DNA of 64,000 nt from Salvator merianae. Taxonomy: Eukaryota > Chordata > Lepidosauria > Squamata > Teiidae. Below, one piece after another: positions 47,170-58,954 of this stretch. Location: the NCBI GenBank assembly GCA_003586115.2, contig QVOM02000053.1, positions 5,871,316-5,935,315 on the forward strand. Reading direction: 5' to 3'. The translations under genes and the position numbers were made by a program. The stretch's first letter is position 1; every line of letters begins with the position of its first letter. The notes under the pieces were generated by a model that saw only the letters and a program-made list of their open reading frames with translations, did not search any database and was not told the DNA's origin.

Positions 47170-47658
47170 AAGCTTTTCTGCACTACAAGGCCTTGGTCCG
47201 AGCCAATGGGCCAATGAGGTCCATTGATTTGGACCACAGCAAGGTGTGGTCTGGAACACCACCATGTGCATAATAGTGTTGATCCAAAACAGCCACTGCA
47301 CCAGCTCGAAAGCTTTCACAAGTTTTGAGGCCAAGCTCCAAGTGTTCCAAAGAGCTAGATATGAAGGTTACTAACCCTGGGGCAGCCAGGGAATCCATTT
47401 CAGTAGCACACTTTGGTGCACCACTGAAATGGGTCCTCTAATAGCCAGAAAATAGATGCTTGCCTCCTACATGTCTCTGTATACCAGAATAGACTGTGCA
47501 GGTTTGCCAGTAGTCCTTGATGACAAGGACTACTATTAATCCAAATCAAGGGCCCCTTGATCTGGATTATGCTCCATTCTAGCATACCAGCAGTGGATGT
47601 GGGCTTCCCATATTCTTTAGTAATGCACAGGAGGGATGCCCTTTGTGCAGAAATGCCC
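47170..47658 (+). mobile_element. TIR DNA transposon (hairpin family), reference copy
   Basis: The ends AAGCTTTTCTGCACTAC and TTGTGCAGAAATGCCC are diverged inverted repeats enclosing 489 bp. Internal structure, left to right: a ggtccattgatttggacc inverted repeat; the central stem (47,395-47,432); gtagtccttg/caaggactac with a 4-base loop (47,510-47,533); and aatccaaatcaagg/ccttgatctggatt (about 47,539-47,569). Flanks AAC and AAT are not a clean duplication. Frames of 71-88 codons across it are not transposase. Five other copies align to parts of this one. Confidence 0.78.
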
Positions 47659-48096
47659 AATGCCATCTACAATTATGGAAGAATTTCTTAAATATTTTGT
47701 GTCAAGATAGTCATGACTTTGCTCTCAGCTTCCATCTTGTCAGGTTTACTTTCTATCTTGGTCTGTCTGGTGGATGCAGCATTTCCATGGCAGAAGGAAT
47801 TTCTGGGATCCAGCTAGCTGTGTCATGTTGCCATAATGAGGCTTAAGGACAGGTGATAAGAAAATAATGAGTAGCATTGAATGTTCAGGAAGCAACAGTT
47901 TTGGAAGCCTGGCAGAACTGGGACATGAGAGACAGATTTAGACTATATAGCACTGTGCTTTGAATGACCTAGTGTGATTTTCTATGAATTAACAAACATG
48001 TCAGCTTCTGAATAAAAAATTCTGTACACAGTAATGAGTTTTGCTTTGAGTTTCCTGGGGTAGACTCATTATTTAGTTGAACCGTTATTTAGGATG
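47659..48096. other. Non-coding DNA, nothing identified
   Basis: No repeat partner or motif-bearing frame was seen. Confidence 0.4.
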
Positions 48097-48190
48097 TTGG
48101 ACTTACTTGGTATTTGGAATTTGCTACCATGAGATGTGTTGTTGGCTATCAGCTTGGATGATTTCAAAAACAGGTTGGACCATGGAAGTC
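48097..48190 (+). mobile_element. CR1-type LINE fragment, sense
   Basis: ggaatttgctaccatgagatgtg…ggctatcagcttggatgatttcaaaaacaggttggacc matches the region just upstream of the 3' end of CR1-like LINEs (GGAATTCACTACCACAAGATGTGGT…CTTGGATGGCTTTAAAAGG). It is the inverse of the part at about 52,225-52,290. A ggaatcatagatcatagatc stretch at 48,300 may be a separate CR1 tail trace. Confidence 0.6.
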
Positions 48191-48360
48191 AGAGCTATCT
48201 GAACCAAACCATCTGACATTATTCAGTCTCCTAAAATTGTTTCAGTACCAAAATTTTCCTAGAATACTTTTCTGTCTCTTCTAAATTGGGGTCTTCTCAT
48301 GGAATCATAGATCATAGATCAATGTAACAAAATGTCTGAAGTCAGGTATTCTAGCTGCTG

Positions 48361-48434
48361 CTTCTTCTTCTTCTTCTTCTTCTTCTTCTTCTTCTTCTTC
48401 TTCTTCTTCTTCTTCTTCTTCTTCTTCTTCTTCT
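48361..48434. repeat. (CTT)~25 microsatellite
   Basis: Seventy-four bases of uninterrupted CTT (GAA on the other strand), the longest pure trinucleotide array in the window. Confidence 0.97.
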
Positions 48435-49472
48435 AACTAAAAAGTAGAAGATTACATCTATACAAAGAACTGCTGTAAGACACATGCAGGAAAGAAGGAA
48501 CTCACTGGTGTGGTTCAGATTTAACATAATCCCAACTAGTTAATGTAATCTGAAGCTATTAAAAAAACCTCTGATGCCTAAAAGAAGTAATCACCCAACT
48601 TCCTTTTAAGAGAAAGAACTTTGACTTTAGTTAAAGAGAAAACAAATGGGAGAGAAAGTTTGGTAACGAGCTTCAGCAAATATAATAACTTCCTGCTGAA
48701 GCGAATCAGATGAATTACTGCTGATGGCAATCGTAAATAGGTTTAGAGTTTCATAAATTATCTAATGAGGCATATCCAAATGCAGTTATTATGAGTAGCT
48801 GTACAACCCTGGGTGTCTTCTGTCACCTTAATGTGAGACTGTGTACATATATTTTTAAAGAAAGAAAATAAATAACATTTTGACACTTGTGGAGTATGAC
48901 GTTAGGCATTAGTTGAGCGGAAGTCAAAGAAAGGGATGATCCCATCAGAAAGAGATTCCAGGCCCATATAGTGTAACTTGTTTGTTTACTTTCCATGTGA
49001 AATTGAAGGCAAAATACAGCTAGTACGGCTCTCAGCTACTCAGCTGAGGTGAAGAGATGAGGTGGGCTGTGTAGCAAACAAGTTAATGGGTTAAACTTTA
49101 TAGGACGGGTGGCAATGAGGATAACTAATGATGAGTCAAAAACAGTGCTAGGCTGAAGAGCAATTGTACTAGAAAAGATGATACAAGGTGCCCAGGGAAG
49201 CTGCAGGGTGTGCAAGCAAGTGGGATAAGTATGCAAAAAGGCTGGTAGTGAGACTGGAGGAAGGGGAAGGAGATGCATTACGACAGTTGAAAAGAATAAG
49301 AGAAGGAGGGATGGTGCCCAACCTTTTCTGGTACTTACAATATCCATGAAAGTGTTTGCTCCAAGGATCAATTTAGGACCTATTCAGAAACCATATTCAT
49401 CCATCATTTATTGTGAGCAGGCTAGGCCTAGGTCATCTTACTGCACAGGAGAGTAGCCATACTGTTAGAAAA
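48435..49472. other. Non-coding DNA, nothing identified
   Basis: A 111-codon minus frame (49,036-49,371) has a hydrophobic, proline-rich start but no recognised family. Confidence 0.35.
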
Positions 49473-50050
49473 GAGGTGTTGCAAGCAGTGCACTGGAGAT
49501 ACTGGTTTCAATGGGAAAAAAATAGTTCACCCAGACCACTAGTTCTAAAATGATATCTTTATGCTATGATGCTAAAAATGGTAAATTGGCACGGTACCTT
49601 TATAAAAGAATAATCGGCTACTAAGAAAACTGCCCTAAATATGCCCTATTCTGACAGCAACAACAAAAGCCTGGCTAGGTTTCCTGGCAGCAGGGAAGCT
49701 TCAAAGTCTGCTAAATTTTCTCAGCGAAGTTGCTGAGCTCCAGAAGTTGCTGATACAACTCTGTATCAGCAAAGAAACAAGTAGGCAGTTATTTGGCTCT
49801 GTGCCTTAGCCCAGGCACAGATTGGAGTTCTGGTGAACACGGATGCTTCAGGATGAAGCAGCAAGATGGAAGGCAAGCAAAGTAACAGCAGCGTATAGAG
49901 GAAGGGGTAGATGATGATGGCTCCGGTCTGGTTACTCCTGGAGTGCATTCTATGCACATCTGGACCCTGGGGGCTTTCTCTAATCCTGCGTTCTGCTCAT
50001 GGGTGGGACTAACAGACTGTGTCAATGGGAATTAATGGGCAAGCTCTGGT
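49473..50050 (+). mobile_element. LTR-like dispersed repeat, copy A
   Basis: Starts near tgttgcaagcagtgcactgg and aligns through about 49,650 with copy C (61,215-61,440): gatactggtttcaatggg, then a tctttatg block, then taaattggc, cctttataaaag, aatcgg and taagaaaa. Its second half (about 49,640-49,950) aligns with copy B at 51,570-51,950. A TATAAAAG box lies within cctttataaaag. The TGTT start and promoter-like box suggest an LTR, but no paired LTR or coding interior was found. Confidence 0.5.
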
Positions 50051-51429
50051 AGGAAAAAAGTGAAGGGGAGGGGCAAGTAATGTACTGCTTGTGTCACTGC
50101 TGTCTAGATGTGGAGCTTCCTTCCACCTGAGTGAATATGCCTAGTTGGAGGGATATACCTCTGGATGGTGTTGATGGGCTTAAATGGGTGACCTTTATTT
50201 AAACAAAGACGAATCACTGGTTGGAACCAGTTTTCAATCAGATTTCAACGTTGCTTCCTTGCACCTCTTGATGGGAGTCTTCCTAAATGTTGATCAAGGT
50301 CTGTTGTTAACAACGGATTGGTCTGGAATGCCAAATAATTCTTGATGATCATACTCTTTACCCTTTCAAATTCTGACCAAGAGGATACCATGTACTAACA
50401 AATCATTTGAGTATATTACATCCTAAGAATGGGCTTCCTCTGAGTCACCCTGCTTATGCAGATGTCTCTGTTCCAAATGTTTTTGCTTTAGGCACAGACA
50501 GAAGATTTCACAGTCTTGTATATTTTTGCTTTTGAAGGAGTTGAATGAATAGGTTGTCATCAAGTTTCCATTTAAAAATTAAGCAAGGATGGAGGTGTCT
50601 ACTTGAAATATCTGAGGGATTTTTTGGGGAAAAAGATCACATATTCTCAGGCCAGATCTTTGTTCCCAGATACCTGCCAATACAGCTAAAAAAAAAGTTA
50701 TTGTGAACGAAATAACTGGAGCCATATATTGAGACAGATGAGGCTATTTCAGTGTAATCTCATTCTTCTGAACAACTTTTTTCTTCAGATGACACAATCA
50801 CAAATATAGCTATATTGCCATTTTATATACCTTGCTGATCCTCACAAACAATTTTCCACATAATCACTTTAGTTTGCAAGGCATTTGTTAAAGGACATAA
50901 AGAAATTAAGAGGGATCAGATTTTATTTCACTGTTAGTAGGTTGCTAACCAAAAAAAACCAAAACAAAACTTTAGAATGATTATTGCTGCTTATAAACCC
51001 AGATGTGATGTGAACTGGAATTTCTGAGGGAAAATACAGGAAAGGAAAATTATAATTGCACAGAAGAAAAATGGTTTTGAAATCACATTCATTCAGCCAC
51101 TCAATTTTAAATGCAAAGGGCAATGATTTAAATGCAGCAATAAAAATCTCATTAAGTAAGTGTATTGCAGGCAACTCCTTGATATGTTGGCTAGAGTGAT
51201 TAAAAATATATATACTTTATAACGGGAAACTTTATACACACAGTATGTGTGAAATACCATTCATCTTAATGAACAGTATACTGTTTAGTTTTGAGCCCAA
51301 AAGGAAATTCTGAATCTGTTCCACTTTTTCAAACTGTCATAACCCAGTGTGCCCAACTAATAGTACTGCTTGATCATTTGGAATTCTGGGCAATTCACGT
51401 GCCACGTTCAAGAGTGGTCAAGTATATCA
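50051..51429. other. Non-coding DNA, nothing identified
   Basis: No recognised repeat or gene. The minus frame of 83 codons at 50,923-51,174 lacks motifs. Confidence 0.4.
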
Positions 51430-51950
51430 TGATGGTTGCACATGTTGGCAATGGGGCCAAATAAGGTAAAAAAATCTCCTTTTTTATGAATAGGTAGATA
51501 AATTTGGGCTAATTTTGACATGTAAGCACTGAAAGTTGTGGATAGAAGGGGGAAGAAGGGGAAAATGCCCAATATTTGCCCTATTCTAGTAAAAGGAGAC
51601 CCTAGGCTGGCCAGGAGCAGCCAGTTCTCACCCTCAGAGGTGAAGGGGGTTGAAAGCATGGATTTGCTGCCAATGCAGAAGCTCTAGAGTCCAAGACAGT
51701 TTTCAGGCAGAGTTGCAACTTTATAGCAAATAGTAGCAAGGAAAAGGTTATTTCAGCTCTGTGTCTTAGAGTTCAGGTGAGTGAAGTTGCTTCAGGCTGG
51801 ACCAGAAAGACAACAGGAATCCAAAGCTGAGCATAGTGGCTTTTTGCGCATTGCAGCAGTAGTCTTTTCAAATGACAGATTCACGGAGATGGTGGGTGAT
51901 GATGGTTCCTGTGCTAGTGTATGTGGCTGCTCCTGATGTGCATTTTATGA
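51430..51950 (+). mobile_element. LTR-like dispersed repeat, copy B
   Basis: aataaggtaaaaaaatctcc…ttttatgaatagg…aattttgacatg…gggaagaaggggaaaatgccc aligns with 61,606-61,735 in copy C. Then tttgccctattct, ggttatttcagctctgtgtctta and gtgatgatggttcctg…cctgatgtgcattttatg align with copy A. Copies A, B and C are all in the plus orientation. The element ends where a CR1-type LINE fragment begins. Confidence 0.55.
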
Positions 51951-52290
51951 ACATAAGAACATAAGAAGGACCCCACTGGATCAGGCCATTGCTCATCTAG
52001 TCCAGCATCCTGTCTCCCACAGTGGTCCACAAATTGCTTCTGGGCATTTTCAAACAGAAGACAAAGTTAAAACCTTCACCTGCTCTTAACTTCCTGCAAA
52101 TGGCCTTTAGAGGCATTCTGCCTGTCTTTCCAATCCAGAAGCAGTACCTAAGCATCAGTTTCAGTAGTCATTGATACACCTAATCTCCCTGAATCTGTCC
52201 AATCTGTTCTTAAAGCTATCCAGGCTAATTGCAGTCACCACCTCTTCTGGTAGTAAATTCCATAGACTGATGACCTTCCATTCCCTAGTC
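51951..52290 (-). mobile_element. CR1-type LINE with intact 3' end, antisense
   Basis: atgaacataagaacataagaagg…ccactggatcaggccattgctcatctagtccagcatcc is the inverse of a very common squamate LINE terminus (…CTGGACTAGATGGGC…GGCCTGATCCAGCAGGGCTCTTCTTATGTTC). It continues through gtagtcattgatacacctaatc and gtcaccacctcttctggtagtaaattccata. The doubled acataaga at the edge is the element's terminal repeat. Confidence 0.75.
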
Positions 52291-53214
52291 AAATTGTGCA
52301 CCAGCCAACAAGCACTAAAATTTCCACACAGGCCGTACCTCATGACTATTACATTTCAGATATTAATCGGTAGTCTTCCCACCACATGCTAGAGAGAATG
52401 CATTTCTATCTCACCTATTACACCAAGAGGTTTCAGTGTGGGTCACAATAAAAACAAAGGAAAATATCTCTTGTCTACTTCTAGCCACTAAACAGAATGA
52501 GCAGTTATTGGTAAATTATAATGCAAGAATGCAATCAATAGAGATATTTCAAATTCAAAAGAAAGAAGTTCTTCAGGAAAGTCTTGCAATGCCAAAGTAT
52601 GTAATGAACAGAAACTAAAATATTCACTTTGTAGAGCAAACCCAATGACATGGGATCCATTAATTAACTGCATTTGATCTTTTGATGAACTCTAATTGGG
52701 CATAGATGATATGTTAATGGTAGGAGCACTAGAGAAAAGTAGAACACTGAAATTAGGAGTTGATTAGAAGAGCCAGCTTCTTTATCCAGAAATGCTGGTC
52801 TAATTGTCTGCTCACACTATCAAGAGTTTTCGTATAATTTTTCATATTACGACAGGTGCAAGTATAACCCTGATTTTGTGTTATTTGCCAACTAGTAAAA
52901 AACAAACTTAGTTTGCAGATCGTTTTTGAATTCCCAACACAGAGGTAGGCATGGTATCTTGGAACACTGTTCTGTTCAGCCCTGCCCTCATGTAGCAGTC
53001 ACAACATACAAGTAATGGGGTCTAGGACAATTGCTGCAGAGGTAGGTGGTAAGTTGGCTGAAGAAGCTGCCAGAGAGTGGCCCATCCAACATTTTTAGGG
53101 ACTCCACTCTGCATTTTCTGTCAGGGTTGATTTTCAAAGGCTTCCCTCTCCCCAAGAAACACACAAGGCAGTGAGTGAGGCTGTTTTACCCATATCTGCG
53201 AAGACTTGATCAGC
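52291..53214. other. Non-coding DNA, nothing identified
   Basis: Short frames of 60-73 codons on both strands carry no motif. No repeat partner was seen. Confidence 0.4.
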
Positions 53215-53278
53215 ATCTATGGCAGAGCAGGAATTCAAACCAAGAGTGTAGTGTTCTTAACCACTGCATCAATACAGG
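53215..53278 (-). mobile_element. MIR-like tRNA-derived SINE fragment, antisense
   Basis: tggcagagcaggaattcaaacc…tagtgttcttaaccactgcatc is close to the inverse of the tRNA-like head of MIR-type SINEs (…GTGGTTAAGAGCAC…GGTTCGAATCC…GCTCTGCCA). Boxes A and B are recognisable but mutated. Another ancient tRNA-SINE is possible. Confidence 0.55.
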
Positions 53279-53348
53279 TACAGTTTTTCCTTTATTATTT
53301 TTGTTATCTTATTTGCAACTTTTTAGTGGCTATTGTTCATGCATAATT

Positions 53349-53409
53349 TGTGTGTGTGTGTGTGTGTGTGCATGTGCACATGCGTCTCTGCATACACACA
53401 TACACATAT
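53349..53409. repeat. (TG)11 then CATGTGCACATG and CA-rich DNA
   Basis: A (TG)11 run is followed by the palindrome CATGTGCACATG and a CA-rich stretch, so the whole can pair with itself partly. Confidence 0.85.
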
Positions 53410-54347
53410 AGTGTAGTTGAACCAACAAGCTCAACTGCCATCCTCACTGGATGTACAAAGCACCTACAAATAAATATGTATGCATGCCATTTCAGGGAAG
53501 AATCTTGCTGGTCCAGGAGTTGTATTTCAGTTGAAGCTCAGTGACACAAATTCAGGGTTTCCTTTCAAATTCAGTGTATATGTAATCAACAGTTGCATAA
53601 ACTAATGGACATCTGGGTTGCAGGTGCCACCACTCCTTCATAATTTGAAGGGATTCTAATTCCAGTGATTTTAAAAAGTCATATCTAACCAGAACAAGAT
53701 GGAAACAAGGCAAAGAACAAAACAAAAAGTACTGGTTTGCATAGGAAATCATAGTTGAGCTTAGTAATACCTTTTATTTTAAACATAGGCTTTCGTATAA
53801 ACATTTCATACTTGTTAAAGAAGTAATTCTGCAAGAAATATTAATCAGCTCACATGAAATGTACCAAGGAATAAGTAATATAATACATGCAAATGTGTAA
53901 CCTAAATTCTCCATATTTTGAAAGAGGTTATTAGCAATCTCTCATTCTCTCCTTTACCTATTAACAATTAAATCCTTGTTATGCTAGAACTAGATCGTGG
54001 ATTGCCTAAAAACATTTGACATGAAAAGGTCAATCTATGGACATTAATACAGTATTCTTTAAACTCAATCAACGAGCAACTGTACTCGTATCCTTTCTCC
54101 AAATGTCATATCCAAATGTTTTCCTGAGCCATTTAATGCATTTTTGATAGTAGAGCATATGACTGACATTCTGTTGGTATATTAAAAGGTTCATTTACTA
54201 ATTACAGTGCTAAATTGCAGATGAGATGTGTGATTTTCATACCATATTTTCACAGGATTTGCTGATTTAAAAGTGATTCAAGATTTTGTTTTGCTCAAGC
54301 GAAACAAGGGAGCTTTTGAAAAGTAAACAGTTTACTCCTCAATCCAT
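53410..54347. other. Non-coding DNA, nothing identified
   Basis: AT-rich with no recognised element. Confidence 0.4.
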
Positions 54348-54444
54348 TTCCTTCCTTCCTTCCTTCCTTCCTTCCTTCCTTCCTTCCTTCCTTCCTTCCT
54401 TCCTTCCTTCCTTCCCTCTCCTCCTCCTCCTCCTCCTCCTTCTT
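54348..54444. repeat. (CCTT)n-(CTC)n pyrimidine microsatellite
   Basis: About 68 bases of CTTC units pass into about 28 bases of CTC units, so one strand is all pyrimidine for nearly 100 bases. Frames across it encode only serine/leucine/proline or arginine/lysine/glutamate runs. Confidence 0.95.
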
Positions 54445-55039
54445 GGTCAGATGTTGACACTGCACACAATTTCATTTCCTGCTTGAGTGAAATACTTTTT
54501 ACATGCCATGTAATAGCATGAAAGTTATTGATGACTGAAAAATTAATCAACTTCAGTTTGTGATTAATTAATACCATGATAAATTATATATGTAATTACT
54601 GCCAAAGATTCTGAAATAAATATCAGCTGGAGACAGGTGAAAAAATTCAGTGTAATCAGAAGCAGTGCAAATACAGGGCTATTTTTCAGGTTATATATTT
54701 ACATTTCTATGGTTTCCTTTCTTTTCTTGGTGTGATGGGCTTCAGACTAAAAACCATATTACTTCTTCAACTGAACATTATACAATTGAGTGAGAAGGCA
54801 CAACAGGTGTGATTTCTTTAGCACAACACTAGTTGAGTCACCCATTGCCCACAGAAATCAGAATATCTCTGTTTTCTGCGGACCTTTTACTCAGGATGGG
54901 TATTAAAGCTGACATATATTTCCAAGATTTGAATTATTCTGGTGTTTGTTAATGAGCTCCTGGCTATCAGGGGACAGATTTCTTCCTTTAAAACCAAGGT
55001 AAATGACCTAGAGAAGCAGAAAGAGAGAGAAGTGCGTAA
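54445..55039. other. Non-coding DNA, nothing identified
   Basis: AT-rich. No gene or element is recognised. Confidence 0.4.
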
Positions 55040-56080
55040 GTATGAGGCCTTCAGAGATGCAATAGGAACCAGGCAGAGAGCTCATCAGACTGAGTAAGAG
55101 GGACAGCCTACATTAGTTGGGATGTCTTCCTTAGAGGATATGTCTATATTGTCTTGCACCGAGGATACATCTCCATGGGTGAGGAGAAGCAGCTTATTGT
55201 AATGGGTAATACTACAATTAGAAATATAGATAAATGGGTTGACCATGTGGTGACTTGCCTGCTCATGCAAAGATTGCAGACATCACATAGTGTCTAGATA
55301 TACTGATAGACAGTACTGGAATCTGTTGGTGCCACTGACATTTTGAATGCAAGGCAGGAGTTTCTGGAAGCCAATTTAGCCTAATTTGAACATTGCAGTC
55401 CAGGACATTCAAGGTTGCATCCTCAGAAATGTTGCCTGATCTATGTAGCAGGTGCAACCTAGAGGTCTCAATGCATGCCAAAAACAATGCTGCTGAGAGA
55501 AAGGATTTAGATGTTTTTTTTAGGAACTGGGGAACATTTTTTGAATAAGCCAAACCTGTATAAAGCAGATGCACTTAAACCAAGATAGAGCCAGACTGTA
55601 GGTACTTAATATTAAAAAGGTTGTAAAGCAACTTTTAAATTGATCCCTGAGGAAAAACCAATGGGAGCTGGTCAGCATTCAGTTCAGGAAAATTCACATT
55701 TAAGTGAGGAGGATTAGAATTTTCTACATGGTATTCAGTTGAGTGGAGGACTAGTCAATAATATACAATCAGAAAGATGCAAAGGGCAGTAAGAATTCAC
55801 ATGATCTTACAGAACTGAGCTTGTACCACAGGATAAATGTCAGAAGTCCCTGAGCCAAATAGGACAGCTGGAGTGGTTAGTGAAGGTTTTTTGTTTTTTT
55901 TCTTTTTAAAGTGATATTATTGACAATAACAAACCTGGTGTCCAATGAAAATCAATGAGATATAGTTGTCCTATATTACAAACTATACAGGAAGGATGGA
56001 AAAGGGCAAATTAGAAGTGGTTTAGCCTTGTGTATTAAAAAAAAGAGACAGAATCTTCCACCTGAAGAAAAAAGGCAAAA
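55040..56080 (+). pseudogene. CR1-type LINE 5'-half fragment (ORF1 and start of ORF2)
   Basis: The plus strand holds a VGATDI-like triplet where CR1 ORF1 esterase domains have GTND (about 55,325). It then reads MHLNQDRARL and NIKKVVKQLLN near the end of ORF1 (about 55,560-55,640), and a gcattcagttcagg junction. An endonuclease start follows near 55,960-56,040, where attacaaactatacaggaagg and gtttagccttgtgtattaaaa fit CR1-type APE domains. Stops and indels break every frame. The 3' half with RT is not found downstream. ORF1 binds RNA and ORF2 nicks DNA and reverse-transcribes in live elements; this copy is dead. Confidence 0.6.
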
Positions 56081-58938
56081 CCTATGTTTTTTATACCCGT
56101 TTTTCTGCCTGGGAGACAAAGGCTCTTGGCTGAAGGATGGACAAGGGACTGGGGATATTTAAAAACACTGAGACATCTTCCTTTAGTGGTCAGAACAGGT
56201 GCCACCATAAAGAGCCTGTAGACAGGGTTATCTTTGTTCACTCTTGATAGCACAATCACAGTGTAATCAAAGTTTAGACAATGGTGGCAAACAAAATCTG
56301 CACCACAGTTCACACCCAGTCTGGGTGAAAGAATAGTGTGCATTCCAATGCCAGTCTGAGCAATTAAAACAGAACAATGCTAAACATCAGATACTGTTTA
56401 CATCTGCAAACTGGTGTACCAGTTTCGGTATCTATTAACCAGAGAAAGGCAAAAGATTTAGTTTCACTTTAGAGATCCTCTGTGATAAAATTGGTGCATT
56501 TAGGAATTCTTCTATTAGCAAAGCAACCAATTATCAATAGCTTCTGCTTCTGGCTGGATTCTAGCTGGCAATTACTTCTTAGTATACAGGCCTTGTAGAA
56601 GATGTAGAAGGGTGAAGAAATACAATCTTTTTCTTTTGCATGGAGTCTTAATAGCCTAGTGCATGGATTCCATGCTTTGGTCTCCCATGAGCTTTCAGCT
56701 TGGACTATACAGGGTGATACAGCCCAGTAGCTTTGCATAATTGGGCATGTACCTCACTGGCGACAAGAAGTTGCTCAGACAGGCTGTAGCAGCAGTTGAA
56801 AAAATGAGAAAATAGCAAACTGTTCAGGAACAGAGCTATAATTCTGGATGGATCAATCTGTTCTTTCTTCCAACCTCAAATGAAGAAGTTTCATAATCCC
56901 AAATTACCTTATAAAGTGTTATCGATACAGTTTACTGTGCTTCCAAAAGCACACACTTTTTTAGTGTGAAACTGATGCCATATTATTATTTTTCCAGCTA
57001 CTCTCTAAGCCCACCCTTTCCTGCCATAGTTCCTGGGCCATTTTATGTCTCTATTTCAGCCTTGTCAAAGCTGTAATTTTGAAACATGGACTCATATGTT
57101 TTTCTCTTCCTCTGCCAGAAGTTATAATTTCATTCCTTCAACACTTCTTAAAAATATCACACACAAAAAAAACAAAGGAAGAAATAGAAAGAAATCTCAC
57201 CATTACGAGTTTTGTGATGTCTTCACAGTTCTGTTTGCCAGTGATGAAGTTACAGCCACATTAAATTTTTTCTCATTATCTGTGCCATGTGAAATTTGGA
57301 AATGAAGACAACAGAAAATCCCAATTATGTTTTCTCACTTACTTAATAAGTGTTAGAAAAAGAATGGGCAAGAATACAACCAAGTCTATAACTCAATCCA
57401 GCTTGATCTGAGGTAGATGTACAAACATATGCATAAAACAAACATTTGATATGGGATTGTTTGCCAAGTTAGAAATGTACAGTATGTTCACCTTGGAAGA
57501 GCAAGTTTGGCAACAGCAGTTGAGGTAGAAATATAAATCCATACCTTTTGACATGTTAGGCCAGTTCCCTGCCCTTGAAATTGATACCATTTGGTTCCCC
57601 CAGGCACATCCCAAGTTTCCTCTACTTCCACATCCCCTCTAGGATCTCCTGGCTTTGCTACATAAGAAACTAACAATAATTACTACGTTTCATCATATTG
57701 TAGACATAACAAAAATACATGGCAGTGCCATCTGGAGCTGACCATAACTATTCTTCATAAATGGTATTTGACACTACAAACTTTTGCTAAGGTCCCAGCT
57801 GCACCAGAGTTTTAATCCGCATTCAATCAGCCTTCAGAGTGATACAACACACCGGCAAAGTAATGAGCTACTTCCCTTCCGCATAAGCTAACACAGAAAA
57901 TCCATCCTTGGGTTAGATAATTGATAAGGAAAATGACTCATCCCTCTGCTGAGGTGTATTCTCTGTAGCTGTCTCTGCACGTGATGTATAAACCACTTTT
58001 ATGTCATCTTCCTGGTGAAGAGATCACATTGGCTTTTGCATGAAAACTGCTTTAGATGACAAGTAATTCCTCCCATCCACTTTATAGTCTGGGTTTAAAT
58101 GATTGCACAGTTTGCTTCAGGGTTGTGTTTTCCCAGTCACAGTCATACTTCCTTTTAAAGGTATGGGAACTCTTCTCCCCTCGCACACAGAAGCAAGAGA
58201 GAAACAGTCTTTGTAATGGGAAAAGGCTTGCTGAACACAGAGTTGCAGACAAACAAACAAAAAGGACAAATTGACCACAGAAATAAATGGGAAGGACAAT
58301 ACAATTGTTGGCTGTGGACACTGACAATAAACTTTAAACTCATGTTCCCAAATAATTAATATTACTTATATCCAATTCCAAACATTTAGCTATTGCTGAG
58401 TAGTTTGCCCCCAAACCCCAGTACCAAAATCTGAAGGGTCGGAAGGATGGTTTATTGATTGAGACTCCCGAAATTTCAGATATTTCACTCCCTTGAAATG
58501 CACATACTCATTCAGAATTTTTGTCTACTTGCAAGTGATTTCTTGTGGCTTTTTCAGCAAGGAAGGTGGAATCACCCTGTTCCTGGTTTCCACAGGCTTT
58601 CAAGCTTTATCTGGATCTGTGAAGAAATGGTGCAGCTAAACCCTTGACATACTGAGGAATTGCTCTGTGTCATAACCTGCCAGCTCATAAGTTGTATTAT
58701 GGCTGATTAGTGAGGTAATTAAATTGCAGCACATTTCTGATTAGTAGTTCGCTGTCAATCCAATGTGCTGACCACATGAACAGTTCCTCAGTGCATTCAA
58801 CAATAGCTGTTTACTGTAATTGAATTTAGTAGCTTTAGAAAGTAGATGTATTTAAGAGTCAGGTATAAAACACCTATAAATTCCATTGGTATAGATGACT
58901 GAATGCCAATTTCTATCATCTGGGAAAATGATTTCATT
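56081..58938. other. Non-coding DNA, nothing identified
   Basis: About 2.9 kb with no element or gene recognised. Several overlapping frames at 58,056-58,343 on both strands are shadows of one another. The block at 58,640-58,860 is homeodomain-site-rich (several TAATTR-type cores) and unique in the window. Confidence 0.4.
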
Positions 58939-58954
58939 AAAAAAAAAAAAAAAA
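58939..58954. repeat. A16 homopolymer
   Basis: Sixteen A bases without an identified retroposon body. Confidence 0.85.

Noticed and set aside
54286..54577. Open frames on both strands over 54.3-54.6 kb
   Set aside because: The repeated residues come from the (CCTT)n/(CTC)n array, not from a protein.
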